Shown here: one piece after another, positions 20,824-31,052 of the stretch
Numbering within the stretch: position 1 is the stretch's first letter
Layout: the number at the start of each line of letters is the position of its first letter
Source of the DNA: an uncultured Pelagibacteraceae bacterium
GTDB lineage: Bacteria; Pseudomonadota; Alphaproteobacteria; Pelagibacterales; Pelagibacteraceae
Assembly: GCA_902557155.1 (NCBI GenBank)
Contig: CACDYR010000001.1
Span: 62,001-126,000 of the forward strand
Length of the DNA: 64,000 nucleotides
Direction of reading: 5' to 3'
The notes under the pieces: generated by a model
The model's input: only the letters and a program-made list of their open reading frames with translations
What the model was told of the DNA's origin: nothing
The model's database searches: none
Position numbers and translations under genes: made by a program

Positions 20824-22041
20824 TTAGTTTTTTATAATATTATGCTCAGGACCAAAAGGAAATTTTGTAATATTCTCTGCTCCATCTTTACCAATCACCA
20901 AAATATCGTGTTCTCTATATCCACCTGCGCCAGGATTACCCTCTGGGATCATTATCATTGGCTCCATCGACACGACCATATTTTCCTCAAAAACAGTATC
21001 AATATCTTCTCTTAATTCTAAACCAGCTTCTCTTCCATAAAAGTGTGAAAGCATACCAAATGAATGTCCGTAACCAAATGTTCGATACTGAAGGTAACCA
21101 AGCTCAGCAAAAAGTTCGTTAAGCTCATGACAAATATCAGAACATTTAACACCTGGTTTAATTAATTCTAATCCACGTTTGTGAACTTTAACATTTGCTT
21201 CCCAAGCTTTAAGTGAAGCATCATCTGCATGATCTAAAAATAAAGTTCGCTCTAGTGCAGTGTAGTATCCTGAGATCATTGGAAAAGTATTTAAAGATAA
21301 AATATCTCCTTTAACTAATTTTCTATTAGTCTTTGGATTGTGAGCTCCATCTGTATTGATACCTGATTGAAACCATACCCAAGTATCCATGTACTCTGCG
21401 CCAGGATAACTTTTAACAATCTCCCTTTCCATTCTATCTCTTGCAGCTATTGCCACTTCAATTTCTGTATTATTTTCTTTAATATTTTTAACTATTTCTT
21501 CACCACCAATGTCTGCAATTCTTGCACCATTTCTAATGATCTCAATTTCTTCGTTCGATTTAATCATTCTAAGTTTCATTAAATCTTTTGAAACATCACT
21601 AAATACTGAGAAAGTAAAAATAGACCCTATTTTTTCTCGCATATCTAATGTGACATGATCATTTTCAATTCCAATATTTTTTGGTGGATCATCTCTTCCT
21701 ATAATTGAAACAATGGCTCTTAAAAAATTATCTCTTTTCCAATCAGTATAAATAACATTATCGCAATGAGATCTTCGCCAAGGCTGACTTGCATCAATGT
21801 TAGCTGAAATTGTAGAGATTTTATTTTGAGTGATCACACATCCGTATGGTCTTCCAAAAGAGCAATAAATAAAACCTGTGTAATATGCAACGTTATGCAT
21901 TGAGGTTAAGATAACCATATCAAGACCATTTTGATACATCACTGATCTAAGTTTACTTACTCGATCATTATATTCTTTATCTGTAAATGGTAATTTTACT
22001 TTTTCACCATTTTTAAGTTCAAAAAAATCCGGTCGTTCCAT
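20824..22041 (-). CDS. creatinase (M24 pita-bread fold)
   Basis: Close recalled match to the Pseudomonas creatinase sequence: YCSFGRPY, ISANIDASQPWRR, DTWVWFQSGINTDGAHNP, YRTFGYGHSFGMLSHFYGREAGLELREDIDT, VVSMEPMIMIPEG. Confidence 0.9.
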   Translation of the reverse strand: MERPDFFELKNGEKVKLPFTDKEYNDRVSKLRSVMYQNGLDMVILTSMHNVAYYTGFIYCSFGRPYGCVITQNKISTISANIDASQPWRRSHCDNVIYTDWKRDNFLRAIVSIIGRDDPPKNIGIENDHVTLDMREKIGSIFTFSVFSDVSKDLMKLRMIKSNEEIEIIRNGARIADIGGEEIVKNIKENNTEIEVAIAARDRMEREIVKSYPGAEYMDTWVWFQSGINTDGAHNPKTNRKLVKGDILSLNTFPMISGYYTALERTLFLDHADDASLKAWEANVKVHKRGLELIKPGVKCSDICHELNELFAELGYLQYRTFGYGHSFGMLSHFYGREAGLELREDIDTVFEENMVVSMEPMIMIPEGNPGAGGYREHDILVIGKDGAENITKFPFGPEHNIIKN

Positions 22042-22042
22042 A

Positions 22043-22948
22043 TTAATTTAATGCTATATATCTTTTGTTCCATCTCATTATTAAACTGTAATAAAATATA
22101 GATACAAAAAGAAAAAAACCGCCGATTATAGTATTTGTGGATGGTACTTCATTAATGCCAAATAATGGCAACCAAACCCAAAAAATTCCACCTACAACTT
22201 CAGTTAAAGATAATAAAGTCAATTCTGCTGCTGGTATCGCTTTAGATCCAATTGAATATAAAATTAAACCAAAACAAACCAGTGTCCCGTGCAAAGAAAA
22301 TAAAGCTCCATTATAGCTAGATGAAAAGAAAACTAAGTTGTTTGATAAAATCATAATTGTTGCAAACACAAAACAAAAAAAACCTGCAAAAGCTACAGTT
22401 GTGAATTTTGGTGTTTCTTTTCTCCATCTTAGGGTTACAGAAAAAACTGAGAAACCAATTGAGGAAGTTAAACCAAATACAAAACCAATTAATGATTTTT
22501 CACCGGTGTTTCCAAGTGCCATAATAATGATACCAACTGTTGCAATTATTATTGATATCCACACATTGAGAGAAATTTTTTCTTTTAAAAATAAAAATGC
22601 CAATAATGCTGTAAAAAAAGGCATTGCAGCTAAACAAAGCAAAGTAACAGCAGCACTAGTATTTGTAATTGAATAAATAAATGTAATCATGGCGATCCCC
22701 AATCCAGATCCACCGATTACTCCAGATAAACCTATTTTATAATAGTTTTTATAAAAATTTTTTCCTTCCTCGAAAAATAAATAAAGATTTAATAGGATGA
22801 AAATTGTTAAACCTCTGCCAAAAATGTACTGCCAAGGTGCCAATTGCGGATTATCCATGTATCGAACCACCAATGGGCCAAACGACCACAATAGACCAGC
22901 AAAAAGTACAACAGGAATGGCTATTCTTGGATTTCTCAACTCTAACAT
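22043..22948 (-). CDS. EamA/DMT family transporter
   Basis: 301 aa with 10 TM-like segments, AFLFLKEKIS; 1 bp upstream of the creatinase gene. Confidence 0.85.
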   Translation of the reverse strand: MLELRNPRIAIPVVLFAGLLWSFGPLVVRYMDNPQLAPWQYIFGRGLTIFILLNLYLFFEEGKNFYKNYYKIGLSGVIGGSGLGIAMITFIYSITNTSAAVTLLCLAAMPFFTALLAFLFLKEKISLNVWISIIIATVGIIIMALGNTGEKSLIGFVFGLTSSIGFSVFSVTLRWRKETPKFTTVAFAGFFCFVFATIMILSNNLVFFSSSYNGALFSLHGTLVCFGLILYSIGSKAIPAAELTLLSLTEVVGGIFWVWLPLFGINEVPSTNTIIGGFFLFVSIFYYSLIMRWNKRYIALN

Positions 22949-22997
22949 AATAGGAAATCTAATTGTAAATAGAATTTTCTACAACAAAAATACGTTT

Positions 22998-24242
22998 CTA
23001 AACTAAATTTTGATTTGAAAGGTTGGGGAAAAAGCAATCAACGATATCTCCCTTTTTAAATTTTGATTTACCCGCTGGTAACAAAACCCAAATATTTGAT
23101 TTTACAAATGATTTAATTCTAAAAGACTCTTGACCTTTTAAAATTTCAACATTTAGTTTTCCATTTTTAGTTGTGCTTAATTGGCTCTTTACAAATCTTG
23201 TGAAATTCTTTTTTTTATCAAATCCATTCGTCAAAATAGCTTTAATTGATTTTTCTTCTGATAATCCTAAAGCATTTAAAATATATGGAATTACAAAAAA
23301 TCTAAAACATGCAGCTGAGGAGATTGGGTTTCCAGGGAGTCCAAATATTGCCTTTTCTTTTCCTTGAATTTTTGCAAACATTATTGGTTTTCCAGGCCTT
23401 ATTGCAGCACTTTTAAAGTAGCTTGATAACTCAAATTTTTTAACAACATCAGGTATAAAATCAAACTTACCTGCAGACACTGCGCCTGATGTAATAATAA
23501 TATCATCTTTAGATTTAATTAATTTATTTATTTTTTGTTTAAAAATATTTTGATGATTATCTCTTAAAATGCTTCCACTTTTAAAATTAAATACAAAATT
23601 TTGACTTAAGTTTTTAATATAGTGTGTATTTGAATTTCTTACCATCCAATTTGGAATATTATCTTTGTCTGATATTTCGTTTCCTGTTGAAAAAAATAAT
23701 ATATTAATTCTTTTTTTTACTTTAATTTGTTTAATACCTAAACTTTTAAAAGCTAAAATATGGTTTGGTTGAACAATTGTATTTTTTTTTATTATAACCT
23801 CCCCCTTTTTATAATCCGAACCTAAAAACCTAACGTGATTAAATTTTTTTATTTTTTGGTCAATTAAAATATATTTTTTATTAGGCGCAAAAATTATTTG
23901 TTCTATAGGAATAATTGTATCAAAACCCTTTGGTATAATTCCTCCAGTCATTATTTCGGCAGTATCAAATTTTTTTATCTTTTTTTTAAATGGTTTCATT
24001 CCTGCAGCAATTGAACCAATAATTTTAAATTTTTTTGGGAATTTTTTTTTTAATTCATTAGTATCTTTTGAATTAATTGCATAACCATCAAACGCAGCAT
24101 TATTCCCTGCTGGATAATTTATTTTAGAATAAATATTGGTGGAAACTACTCTATTTAAGGAATTTATACTCTTTATAGTTTCGTCTTTAATTTTAATTTT
24201 GGCTTTTTTTAAAATTGTTTTTGATTTTTCGTAACTAATCAT
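22998..24242 (-). CDS. moeA: molybdopterin molybdenumtransferase
   Basis: AFDGYAI, TGGIIPKGFDTIIPIEQ, TSGAVSAGKFDF, IFGLPGNPISS. Confidence 0.92.
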   Translation of the reverse strand: MISYEKSKTILKKAKIKIKDETIKSINSLNRVVSTNIYSKINYPAGNNAAFDGYAINSKDTNELKKKFPKKFKIIGSIAAGMKPFKKKIKKFDTAEIMTGGIIPKGFDTIIPIEQIIFAPNKKYILIDQKIKKFNHVRFLGSDYKKGEVIIKKNTIVQPNHILAFKSLGIKQIKVKKRINILFFSTGNEISDKDNIPNWMVRNSNTHYIKNLSQNFVFNFKSGSILRDNHQNIFKQKINKLIKSKDDIIITSGAVSAGKFDFIPDVVKKFELSSYFKSAAIRPGKPIMFAKIQGKEKAIFGLPGNPISSAACFRFFVIPYILNALGLSEEKSIKAILTNGFDKKKNFTRFVKSQLSTTKNGKLNVEILKGQESFRIKSFVKSNIWVLLPAGKSKFKKGDIVDCFFPNLSNQNLV

Positions 24243-24843
24243 TTTTGAATATTTCTTCAGCTTTTTTTAAATCTTCTTTTGTATTTATATTAAAGAAAGG
24301 ATCATTATTTGAAAACTCCATATTAATTATTTTTACCCCAGTATTATTAGCCCACAACTCTACTTTTCTTTCTCCATTTTTTAGATCCTTCTCTAACTTA
24401 TCTAATAAATTAATCGACCATAAGCCAAATATATTATGTCGTGTGTTGTTTGACTTAATAAAAAATAAATCACTTTCATTGAAATTAATATTTTGAATAA
24501 AATCTTTTAATATTTGTCTCTTAAAAAAGGGTGTATCAACAGGGAAAGTCGCTATCCATTTGAAGTCTTTTTGATTTTCTTTTATCCATTTCATAGCTGA
24601 AAAAACTCCACCTAACGGACCAAGACCTTTTTCATAATCTTCGATTATTGAAATTTTTTCTGAGTTATGAAAATTAATTTTATTATTTGATACTATTAAG
24701 AGTTCTTTGAATTCATCAATAATTTCAGTCAACATGTGATCAATCAACAATTTACCAGCTAACTTTACTTGGGATTTATCTTCTCCAAATCTTTGTGACT
24801 TACCACCTGCTAGCACAGTGCCTAAAATATTGTTATGATCCAT
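24235..24843 (-). CDS. mobA: molybdenum cofactor guanylyltransferase
   Basis: LAGGKSQRFGEDKSQVKL, FPVDTPFF. Confidence 0.9.
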   Translation of the reverse strand: MDHNNILGTVLAGGKSQRFGEDKSQVKLAGKLLIDHMLTEIIDEFKELLIVSNNKINFHNSEKISIIEDYEKGLGPLGGVFSAMKWIKENQKDFKWIATFPVDTPFFKRQILKDFIQNINFNESDLFFIKSNNTRHNIFGLWSINLLDKLEKDLKNGERKVELWANNTGVKIINMEFSNNDPFFNINTKEDLKKAEEIFKND

Positions 24844-24885
24844 CTATAAAATATAAAACATTCAAAGTTGAATTAAAGAAATTAA

Positions 24886-25284
24886 ATGGATTTAAGAATT
24901 TTAGAAATAGCAGCCCATACTGAAAATAATAAAGTTGTTGAAAACTATACTCATAAGTCAAAACACAAAAATCCATTATGTGGTGATGAGATGGAAATTA
25001 GCTTAATTGTCAAAGAAGATGTTGTAAAGGATATGGGCTATCAGTGTAAATCGTGTGTTTATTGTCAGGCATCAGTCAGTCTATTATCCAGAAAAATTAA
25101 GGAAAAAAAAGTTGATGATATTAAAAAATTTATAAAAGTTGGTGAGCATCTTTTTGAGGACGCAAAAGTAAGTATGGAAAAACATTGGAAAGACTTTAAA
25201 GAAATTTTAGATAAAAAAAATCTTTCAAGAAAAGAATGTTTGCTTTTACCTTTAAGAACTATTGCCAAAGCATTAAAAATATAA
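24886..25284 (+). CDS. NifU/IscU N-terminal-like iron-sulfur scaffold family protein
   Basis: KNPLCGDEMEISLIV, YQCKSCVYCQASVSLLSRKI, Cys near C-terminus in SRKECLLLPL. Confidence 0.75.
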   Translation: MDLRILEIAAHTENNKVVENYTHKSKHKNPLCGDEMEISLIVKEDVVKDMGYQCKSCVYCQASVSLLSRKIKEKKVDDIKKFIKVGEHLFEDAKVSMEKHWKDFKEILDKKNLSRKECLLLPLRTIAKALKI

Positions 25285-25761
25285 ATGATCAAAATTACAA
25301 AACCATTATTACAAAAAGCTTTAATTGCAGGTTTTTTTTCAGCATTTACAATAGGTGTGCTAACAGTCCTTACTTATAAAAGCACACTAGGATATTTTAT
25401 TGCAGCCTCATTCGGTTCCTCAATGGTTTTGCTATTTGGTTTTCCTGAAAGCCCATTTGCACAACCAAAGAATGTTTTTTTTGGACATTTGGTAACAGCT
25501 TTAGTGGGAGTAATTTTTGTAAACTATATTCCACTACCTATTTATATCAGTATTGCAACTGCTGTTGGAGCGGGAGTTTTTTTAATGATTTTGTTTAATA
25601 TTGTACACCCACCTGCTGGTGGAAATCCAATTATAGTTATAATTGGAAGTGCCTCTTATGATTATTTAATTAATCCAATAATTTTTGGTTGTATAATTAT
25701 ATTACTATTAGCAATTATCATTAACAAATATTTATTAAAAAAAAACTATCCACTAAAATAA
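25285..25761 (+). CDS. HPP family integral membrane protein
   Basis: FGSSMVLLFGFPESPFAQPKNVFFGHLVTALVG and NIVHPPAGGNPIIV, HPP-family signature. Confidence 0.82.
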   Translation: MIKITKPLLQKALIAGFFSAFTIGVLTVLTYKSTLGYFIAASFGSSMVLLFGFPESPFAQPKNVFFGHLVTALVGVIFVNYIPLPIYISIATAVGAGVFLMILFNIVHPPAGGNPIIVIIGSASYDYLINPIIFGCIIILLLAIIINKYLLKKNYPLK

Positions 25762-25765
25762 TTTT

Positions 25766-26605
25766 ATGAATTCTAAATACAAAGTTTTAAAATATTCATC
25801 TAATAAGTTTGAAAGTATAGATGATTTAATTTCAATTGAAGAACCATTGGAGATTTCATTAAAGTATAAAGAATCTGATAAATGGATAAATCAAAGTTTA
25901 TCAATAACAATGAGAACTCCTGGTGATGATGAAGATCTTGTAAGAGGATTTTTATATAATGAACAAATTATAAAAAATATTGATGATATTGATTCAATAG
26001 AAAGTTATGGAGATAAAGTTGGCCAATACAGTATTGAAAATAAAATACTAGCAACTTTAAATAATTCTGAAAATGTGAATATTTCAAAAATAAAAAGAGA
26101 CTTTTTAACTAATTCATCATGCGGTGTATGTGGAAAATCTTCTCTTGATGCTCTAGAAATAATTAAAAAAAATAAAACAAATTCATCAGAACCCAAAATC
26201 AAAAAAGAGGTAATTGTTAAATCACCAGATATATTGAGAGAAGGCCAATCAGAGTTCAGTAAAACAGGCGGAATTCATGCAAGTGGTCTTTTTACTAGTA
26301 ATGGGGAACTGGTTGCTGTCAAGGAGGATGTGGGAAGACATAATGCTCTAGATAAACTTATTGGTTGTGCATTAAAGAACAATCAAATAGATGCCAAAAA
26401 CCAATTTATAACATGCTCTGGAAGACTAAATTTTGAATTGGTTCAAAAGGTTTTAATGACAGATATAGGTATAATGATAGGCGTTGGTGCGCCAACTAGT
26501 CTTGCTATCGATTTAGCGAATAAATTTGACATTACCCTTGTTGGTTTCGTAAAGAGAGACAGTTTTAATATTTACACAAATAACAAAAAAGTTATTGTGA
26601 GCTAA
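25766..26605 (+). CDS. fdhD: formate dehydrogenase accessory sulfurtransferase
   Basis: TNSSCGVCGKSSLDAL, TGGIHASGLF, EDVGRHNALDKLIG. Confidence 0.93.
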   Translation: MNSKYKVLKYSSNKFESIDDLISIEEPLEISLKYKESDKWINQSLSITMRTPGDDEDLVRGFLYNEQIIKNIDDIDSIESYGDKVGQYSIENKILATLNNSENVNISKIKRDFLTNSSCGVCGKSSLDALEIIKKNKTNSSEPKIKKEVIVKSPDILREGQSEFSKTGGIHASGLFTSNGELVAVKEDVGRHNALDKLIGCALKNNQIDAKNQFITCSGRLNFELVQKVLMTDIGIMIGVGAPTSLAIDLANKFDITLVGFVKRDSFNIYTNNKKVIVS

Positions 26606-26623
26606 ATTAATAAAAGGGTATTT

Positions 26624-28279
26624 GTGTCAAAAAATATAAGCAATTTATCAGGCAGAATAGGCTTAAAAGATAACCTATTTAAGCAAATCTCAGAAAATAC
26701 CTTAAGCGATAATCCACAAGATATTAAAGAAATTGCCAAAAAACATAACCTAGGTGTTTCAACTCTACATGGCGCAGAGTCTTTTTATGAATTTTTAAGA
26801 CCTTCTCATAGAGAAAAGAAAGCTTTTGTTTGTAACGGTAGTGCATGTATGTGTGCAGGCACTCAAGACAAACTAAAAGATAAACTAAAAGAAAAACTAG
26901 GTGATGACAAAGTTGGAGAAATGTTCTGCTTAGGTCATTGTTATGAAAACCATGCTTTCCATTATGATGGAGAAAATTATGCTGGTAAAGATATTGAAAA
27001 AATAGATCAAATTTTAAATGGTGAAGAAATTAAACAAGATAAGTTTTTCTCTAAGAGTTATGCTACAACAAGTTTTTTAATGGATGACAAGTTATCATCA
27101 ACAGATCAATTCAAAGAGCAATTAAGTAAATTTTTAAAAATAGATAAAAAAGAAATAGTAAAATCATTATTAGATTCAAATTTAACAGGAAGAGGTGGTG
27201 CAGGTTTTCCAACAGGAATGAAATGGGATTTCTGTAGTAAAGCAAAAGGAGATAAAAAATATGTTATCTGTAATGCAGATGAGGGTGACTCTGGTGCTTT
27301 CTCAGACAGATACTTATTAGAGGATCAACCTTTAAAAGTTATTTTTGGAATGGTAATTTGTGGTTATGTGATAGGAAGTAATGAAGGAGTTTTATACATT
27401 AGAGGTGAATATCCTAAATCTATTGAAGCAATTAATGGCTGCATCAATGAACTTAAAAAATTAAATTTACTAGGTGAAAATATTTTAGGAACTGATTTTT
27501 CTTTTGATCTTGGAATTTGTATCGGACAAGGTGCATATATTTGTGGAGAAGAAACTGCTTTGATAGCTTCTATTGAGGGAAGAAGAGCTGAAGTAGATGT
27601 AAGACCTCCCTTTCCTGTAACAGAAGGTTTATATAAAAAACCAACTGTTGTTAATAATGTAGAAACATTGGCTGCTGCAACTGGAATTTTATTAAATGGA
27701 TCAGAAAAATTTTCTTCAGTTGGAAATAAAAAATCAGCTGGAACAAAATTAGTTTGTTTAGATAGTTTCTTTAACAACCCAGGTGTTTATGAAATAGATA
27801 TGGGTACGCCAATGAAAAGAATATTTAATGAAATTGGTGGTGGATACAAAGAACCTGTTAAAGCTTTCCAAATAGGAGGTCCATTAGGTGGTGTTGTTCC
27901 TTTAAGTGAAATAGAAAATTTAAATTTAGATTTTCTAGAGTTCACTGCAAAAGGTTTTATGTTAGGTCACGCAAGTGTAGTTAGTATTCCAAAAGATTTT
28001 CCAATGGCTGAATACATTCATCACTTGTTTGAATTCTCAGCAGAAGAATCATGCGGGAAATGTTTCCCAGGAAGACTTGGATCTTACAGAGGTAAGGAGA
28101 TGTTTGATCAAGCTAAGAAGAAAACGGCTAAAATTCCATTAAAATTACTAGAAGAATTGTTGGTTACTATGCAAAAAGGATGTCTATGTGCTCTTTGTGG
28201 AGCAATCCCAACTCCAATTCAAAACATTCTAAAATACTTTGGTGATGAAATGAAAAATGATATGGTGAAAGATAATTAA
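26624..28279 (+). CDS. NAD-dependent formate dehydrogenase flavoprotein subunit (NuoE-like + NuoF-like fusion)
   Basis: N-terminal thioredoxin-like 2Fe-2S half (CNGSACMCAGT, CLGHCYENHAF) fused to FMN/NADH-binding GRGGAGFPTGMKWDF and 4Fe-4S ESCGKCFPGRLG; GTG start. Confidence 0.9.
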   Translation: MSKNISNLSGRIGLKDNLFKQISENTLSDNPQDIKEIAKKHNLGVSTLHGAESFYEFLRPSHREKKAFVCNGSACMCAGTQDKLKDKLKEKLGDDKVGEMFCLGHCYENHAFHYDGENYAGKDIEKIDQILNGEEIKQDKFFSKSYATTSFLMDDKLSSTDQFKEQLSKFLKIDKKEIVKSLLDSNLTGRGGAGFPTGMKWDFCSKAKGDKKYVICNADEGDSGAFSDRYLLEDQPLKVIFGMVICGYVIGSNEGVLYIRGEYPKSIEAINGCINELKKLNLLGENILGTDFSFDLGICIGQGAYICGEETALIASIEGRRAEVDVRPPFPVTEGLYKKPTVVNNVETLAAATGILLNGSEKFSSVGNKKSAGTKLVCLDSFFNNPGVYEIDMGTPMKRIFNEIGGGYKEPVKAFQIGGPLGGVVPLSEIENLNLDFLEFTAKGFMLGHASVVSIPKDFPMAEYIHHLFEFSAEESCGKCFPGRLGSYRGKEMFDQAKKKTAKIPLKLLEELLVTMQKGCLCALCGAIPTPIQNILKYFGDEMKNDMVKDN

Positions 28280-31047
28280 TGAGCTCAGAAAAAAGAAAAA
28301 TTGCTTATATTGATGGAAAACCATACGAAATTGGTCCTAAACACTCATCTATTTTAAAATTTGTAAAAAGCTATGTAGGTGAAAAAAAAGTACCTACTTT
28401 ATGCGATGATCCAAACCTAGCTCCTTATGGTGCTTGCAGAGTTTGCTCTGTAGAAGTTGCTTTAGAAAAAGATGGTCCAACAAGAGTGGTCGCATCATGT
28501 CATACTCCAGTTGCTGAAAACCAGCATATCTTTACTTCAAATGAAGCTTTAACAAGTCTAAGAAAAAATATTGTTGAATTGGTTTTAACTGACCATCCAA
28601 TGGAATGTGATACTTGTGAAGTAAATAATAATTGTGAATTACAAACAGTGGCAAACGATTTAGGAGTTGCTGATCACAGATACAACAGTCCTAAACAGCA
28701 CAAAGGTATACCAAGAGATACTTCTCACGATTACATGAGAATGAATTTAGACAATTGTATTAATTGTGGAAGATGTGTCAGAGCTTGTGATGAAATTCAA
28801 GGTTCATTTGTACTAACAATGAGCGGAAGAGGTTTTGAATCTAGAATAACAACTGATAATGATATGATGTTTGGAGATAGTTCATGTGTATCTTGTGGTG
28901 CATGTGCACATACATGTCCAACAGATGCAATTTCAGATGTTTTTCAATCTAAATCTGTAGCTGTAGATAAAAAAGTTAGAACAACTTGTTCATACTGTGG
29001 TGTTGGATGTAATTTAGAAGCATCAATAAAAGATGATAAAGTTGTTGCAATAGATACTCCAAAACAAACTGAGGTAAATGCTGGTCATACTTGTATTAAA
29101 GGAAGATATGCATTTAGTTTTTATGATCACCCTGACAGATTAAAAACACCTTTAATTAAAAGAAATGGAAAGTTTGAAGAAGCTTCGTGGGATGAAGCTT
29201 ATGATTTTATTAAAAAAGAAATGAACAGAATTACAAAAGATAATGGTCCAGATGCCTTTGCTGGAATTTCTTCTGCAAGATGTACAAATGAAGAAAATTA
29301 TGTTTTTCAAAAAATGATTAGAGCTGCTGTAGGCACTAACAGTGTAGATTGTTGTGCAAGAATTTGTCATTCACCAACAGCTTGGGGAATGCAACAAACT
29401 TTTGGGACTGGGGCAGCAACTAACTCTACAGAAGATATTTATCATGCGGATTTATTTTTGGTAATTGGAGCTAATCCAACAAACGCTCATCCTGTAACAG
29501 GTGCAAAAATAAAACAGCAAGTCATGAAAGGTAAAAAATTAATTGTGCTTGATCCAGTTACAACTGAATTAGCAAAACTTGCTGATTATCATATAAAACT
29601 TAGACCAGGAACTAACGTTGCAGTTCTAAATATGATTTTACACTTTATTATTAAATCAAAACTTTATAATGCAGATTTTGTTAGAGATAGAACTGAAGGT
29701 TTTGATAATTTCTTAAAAGAAATTGAAAGACAAGACGTTGATCATTTAGCAAAAGTAGCTGGAGTAGATAAACAATTAGTTAAAGAAGCAGCAATTGCAT
29801 ATGCTACTGCAAGAAATTCAATGGAGTTCCATGGTTTAGGAGTTACTGAACACGAGCAGGGATCTAAAACAGTAATGTTAATTGCAGATCTAGCAATGAT
29901 TACTGGAAACATTGGACGAAAAGGTGTCGGGGTTAATCCTTTAAGAGGTCAAAACAATGTTCAAGGTGCAGCAGATATGGGATGTCAACCACACCAAGGT
30001 GCTGGATATTTTCCTGTAGCTGATGAAAAGCATCAAGAATTCTACACAGAAAAATATGGAGTAACTCACCCAACTAAGCCAGGATTAAAAATTCCTCAAA
30101 TGTTTGAAGCTGCAATAAACAAGGAATTAAAAGGTTTGTGGATTATTGGAGAAGATATTGTTCAAACAGATCCTAATAGCGCACATGTTATTGAAGCTAT
30201 GAATTCTTTAGAACTTTTAGTTGTTCAAGAAATATTTATGAGTGAAACAGCAAAATTAGCAACTGTTGTTCTGCCAGGTACTACTTTCTTGGAAAAAGAT
30301 GGAACTTTTACAAACACTGAGAGAAGAATTCAAAGAGTGAACAGAGCTGTGCCTCCTCTACCAGGTACTAAACCTGATGGATTAATTGTAACTGAGATGA
30401 TGCAGAAATTAGGATTTGATCAGCCAACTTATGATGCAGATCAAGTTCTAGCAGAAATTGCTGATATCGTTCCTTTCTTTAAGGGAGTTACTAGAGAGAG
30501 ACTTGGAAAATTTGGATTACAATGGCCAGTTCAAGAAGATGGAACTGATACAAAAATTTTACATACAGAAACATTTAAATTGGGTAAAGGCAGACTTAAA
30601 AACTTTGATTGGAAAGAATCATCAGAAATAGAAGCTAATCAAAAAGACTATCCTTTGATTTTAACAACAAGTAGGGTTTTGCAACATTACAACGCAGCAA
30701 CAATGACTAGAAGAACAAAAAATATTAATATTGTTGATGAAGATGTTTTATTAATTCATCCTAAAGATGCGGCTCATAGAGATTTAAATACTGGTGATAT
30801 TGGAAGACTTTATTCAGGTAGAGGTGAGGTTGCACTTAAAGTTGAGGTTACAGATAAAGTTAAAGAAGGAATTGTGTTTACTACATTCCATTTCCCAGAG
30901 CATATGGTTAATATGGTTACAGGTCATGGTAAAGATGAAGAAACAATGTGTGCTGAATACAAAGTATCTTCTGTTGAAGTACAAAAAATCTCTAATCAAT
31001 TTAAAACAGAAGTTAAACCAAAAGAAAATCAAGCTGAAGTTAGTTAA
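28279..31047 (+). CDS. formate dehydrogenase alpha subunit (molybdopterin)
   Basis: N-terminal 2Fe-2S, NuoG-like Cys motifs, ferredoxin clusters, TTCSYCGVGC, catalytic Cys in RICHSPTAWGM. Confidence 0.93.
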   Translation: MSSEKRKIAYIDGKPYEIGPKHSSILKFVKSYVGEKKVPTLCDDPNLAPYGACRVCSVEVALEKDGPTRVVASCHTPVAENQHIFTSNEALTSLRKNIVELVLTDHPMECDTCEVNNNCELQTVANDLGVADHRYNSPKQHKGIPRDTSHDYMRMNLDNCINCGRCVRACDEIQGSFVLTMSGRGFESRITTDNDMMFGDSSCVSCGACAHTCPTDAISDVFQSKSVAVDKKVRTTCSYCGVGCNLEASIKDDKVVAIDTPKQTEVNAGHTCIKGRYAFSFYDHPDRLKTPLIKRNGKFEEASWDEAYDFIKKEMNRITKDNGPDAFAGISSARCTNEENYVFQKMIRAAVGTNSVDCCARICHSPTAWGMQQTFGTGAATNSTEDIYHADLFLVIGANPTNAHPVTGAKIKQQVMKGKKLIVLDPVTTELAKLADYHIKLRPGTNVAVLNMILHFIIKSKLYNADFVRDRTEGFDNFLKEIERQDVDHLAKVAGVDKQLVKEAAIAYATARNSMEFHGLGVTEHEQGSKTVMLIADLAMITGNIGRKGVGVNPLRGQNNVQGAADMGCQPHQGAGYFPVADEKHQEFYTEKYGVTHPTKPGLKIPQMFEAAINKELKGLWIIGEDIVQTDPNSAHVIEAMNSLELLVVQEIFMSETAKLATVVLPGTTFLEKDGTFTNTERRIQRVNRAVPPLPGTKPDGLIVTEMMQKLGFDQPTYDADQVLAEIADIVPFFKGVTRERLGKFGLQWPVQEDGTDTKILHTETFKLGKGRLKNFDWKESSEIEANQKDYPLILTTSRVLQHYNAATMTRRTKNINIVDEDVLLIHPKDAAHRDLNTGDIGRLYSGRGEVALKVEVTDKVKEGIVFTTFHFPEHMVNMVTGHGKDEETMCAEYKVSSVEVQKISNQFKTEVKPKENQAEVS

Positions 31048-31052
31048 TTAAA

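Noticed and set aside
23780-24070. Long T/A homopolymer runs in moeA as possible phase-variation tracts
   Set aside because: Poly-A/T runs are common throughout this very AT-rich genome and the reading frame is intact.
27364-27777. 137-aa minus-strand ORF inside the formate dehydrogenase gene
   Set aside because: Fully antisense to a conserved coding sequence; no recognisable protein features.
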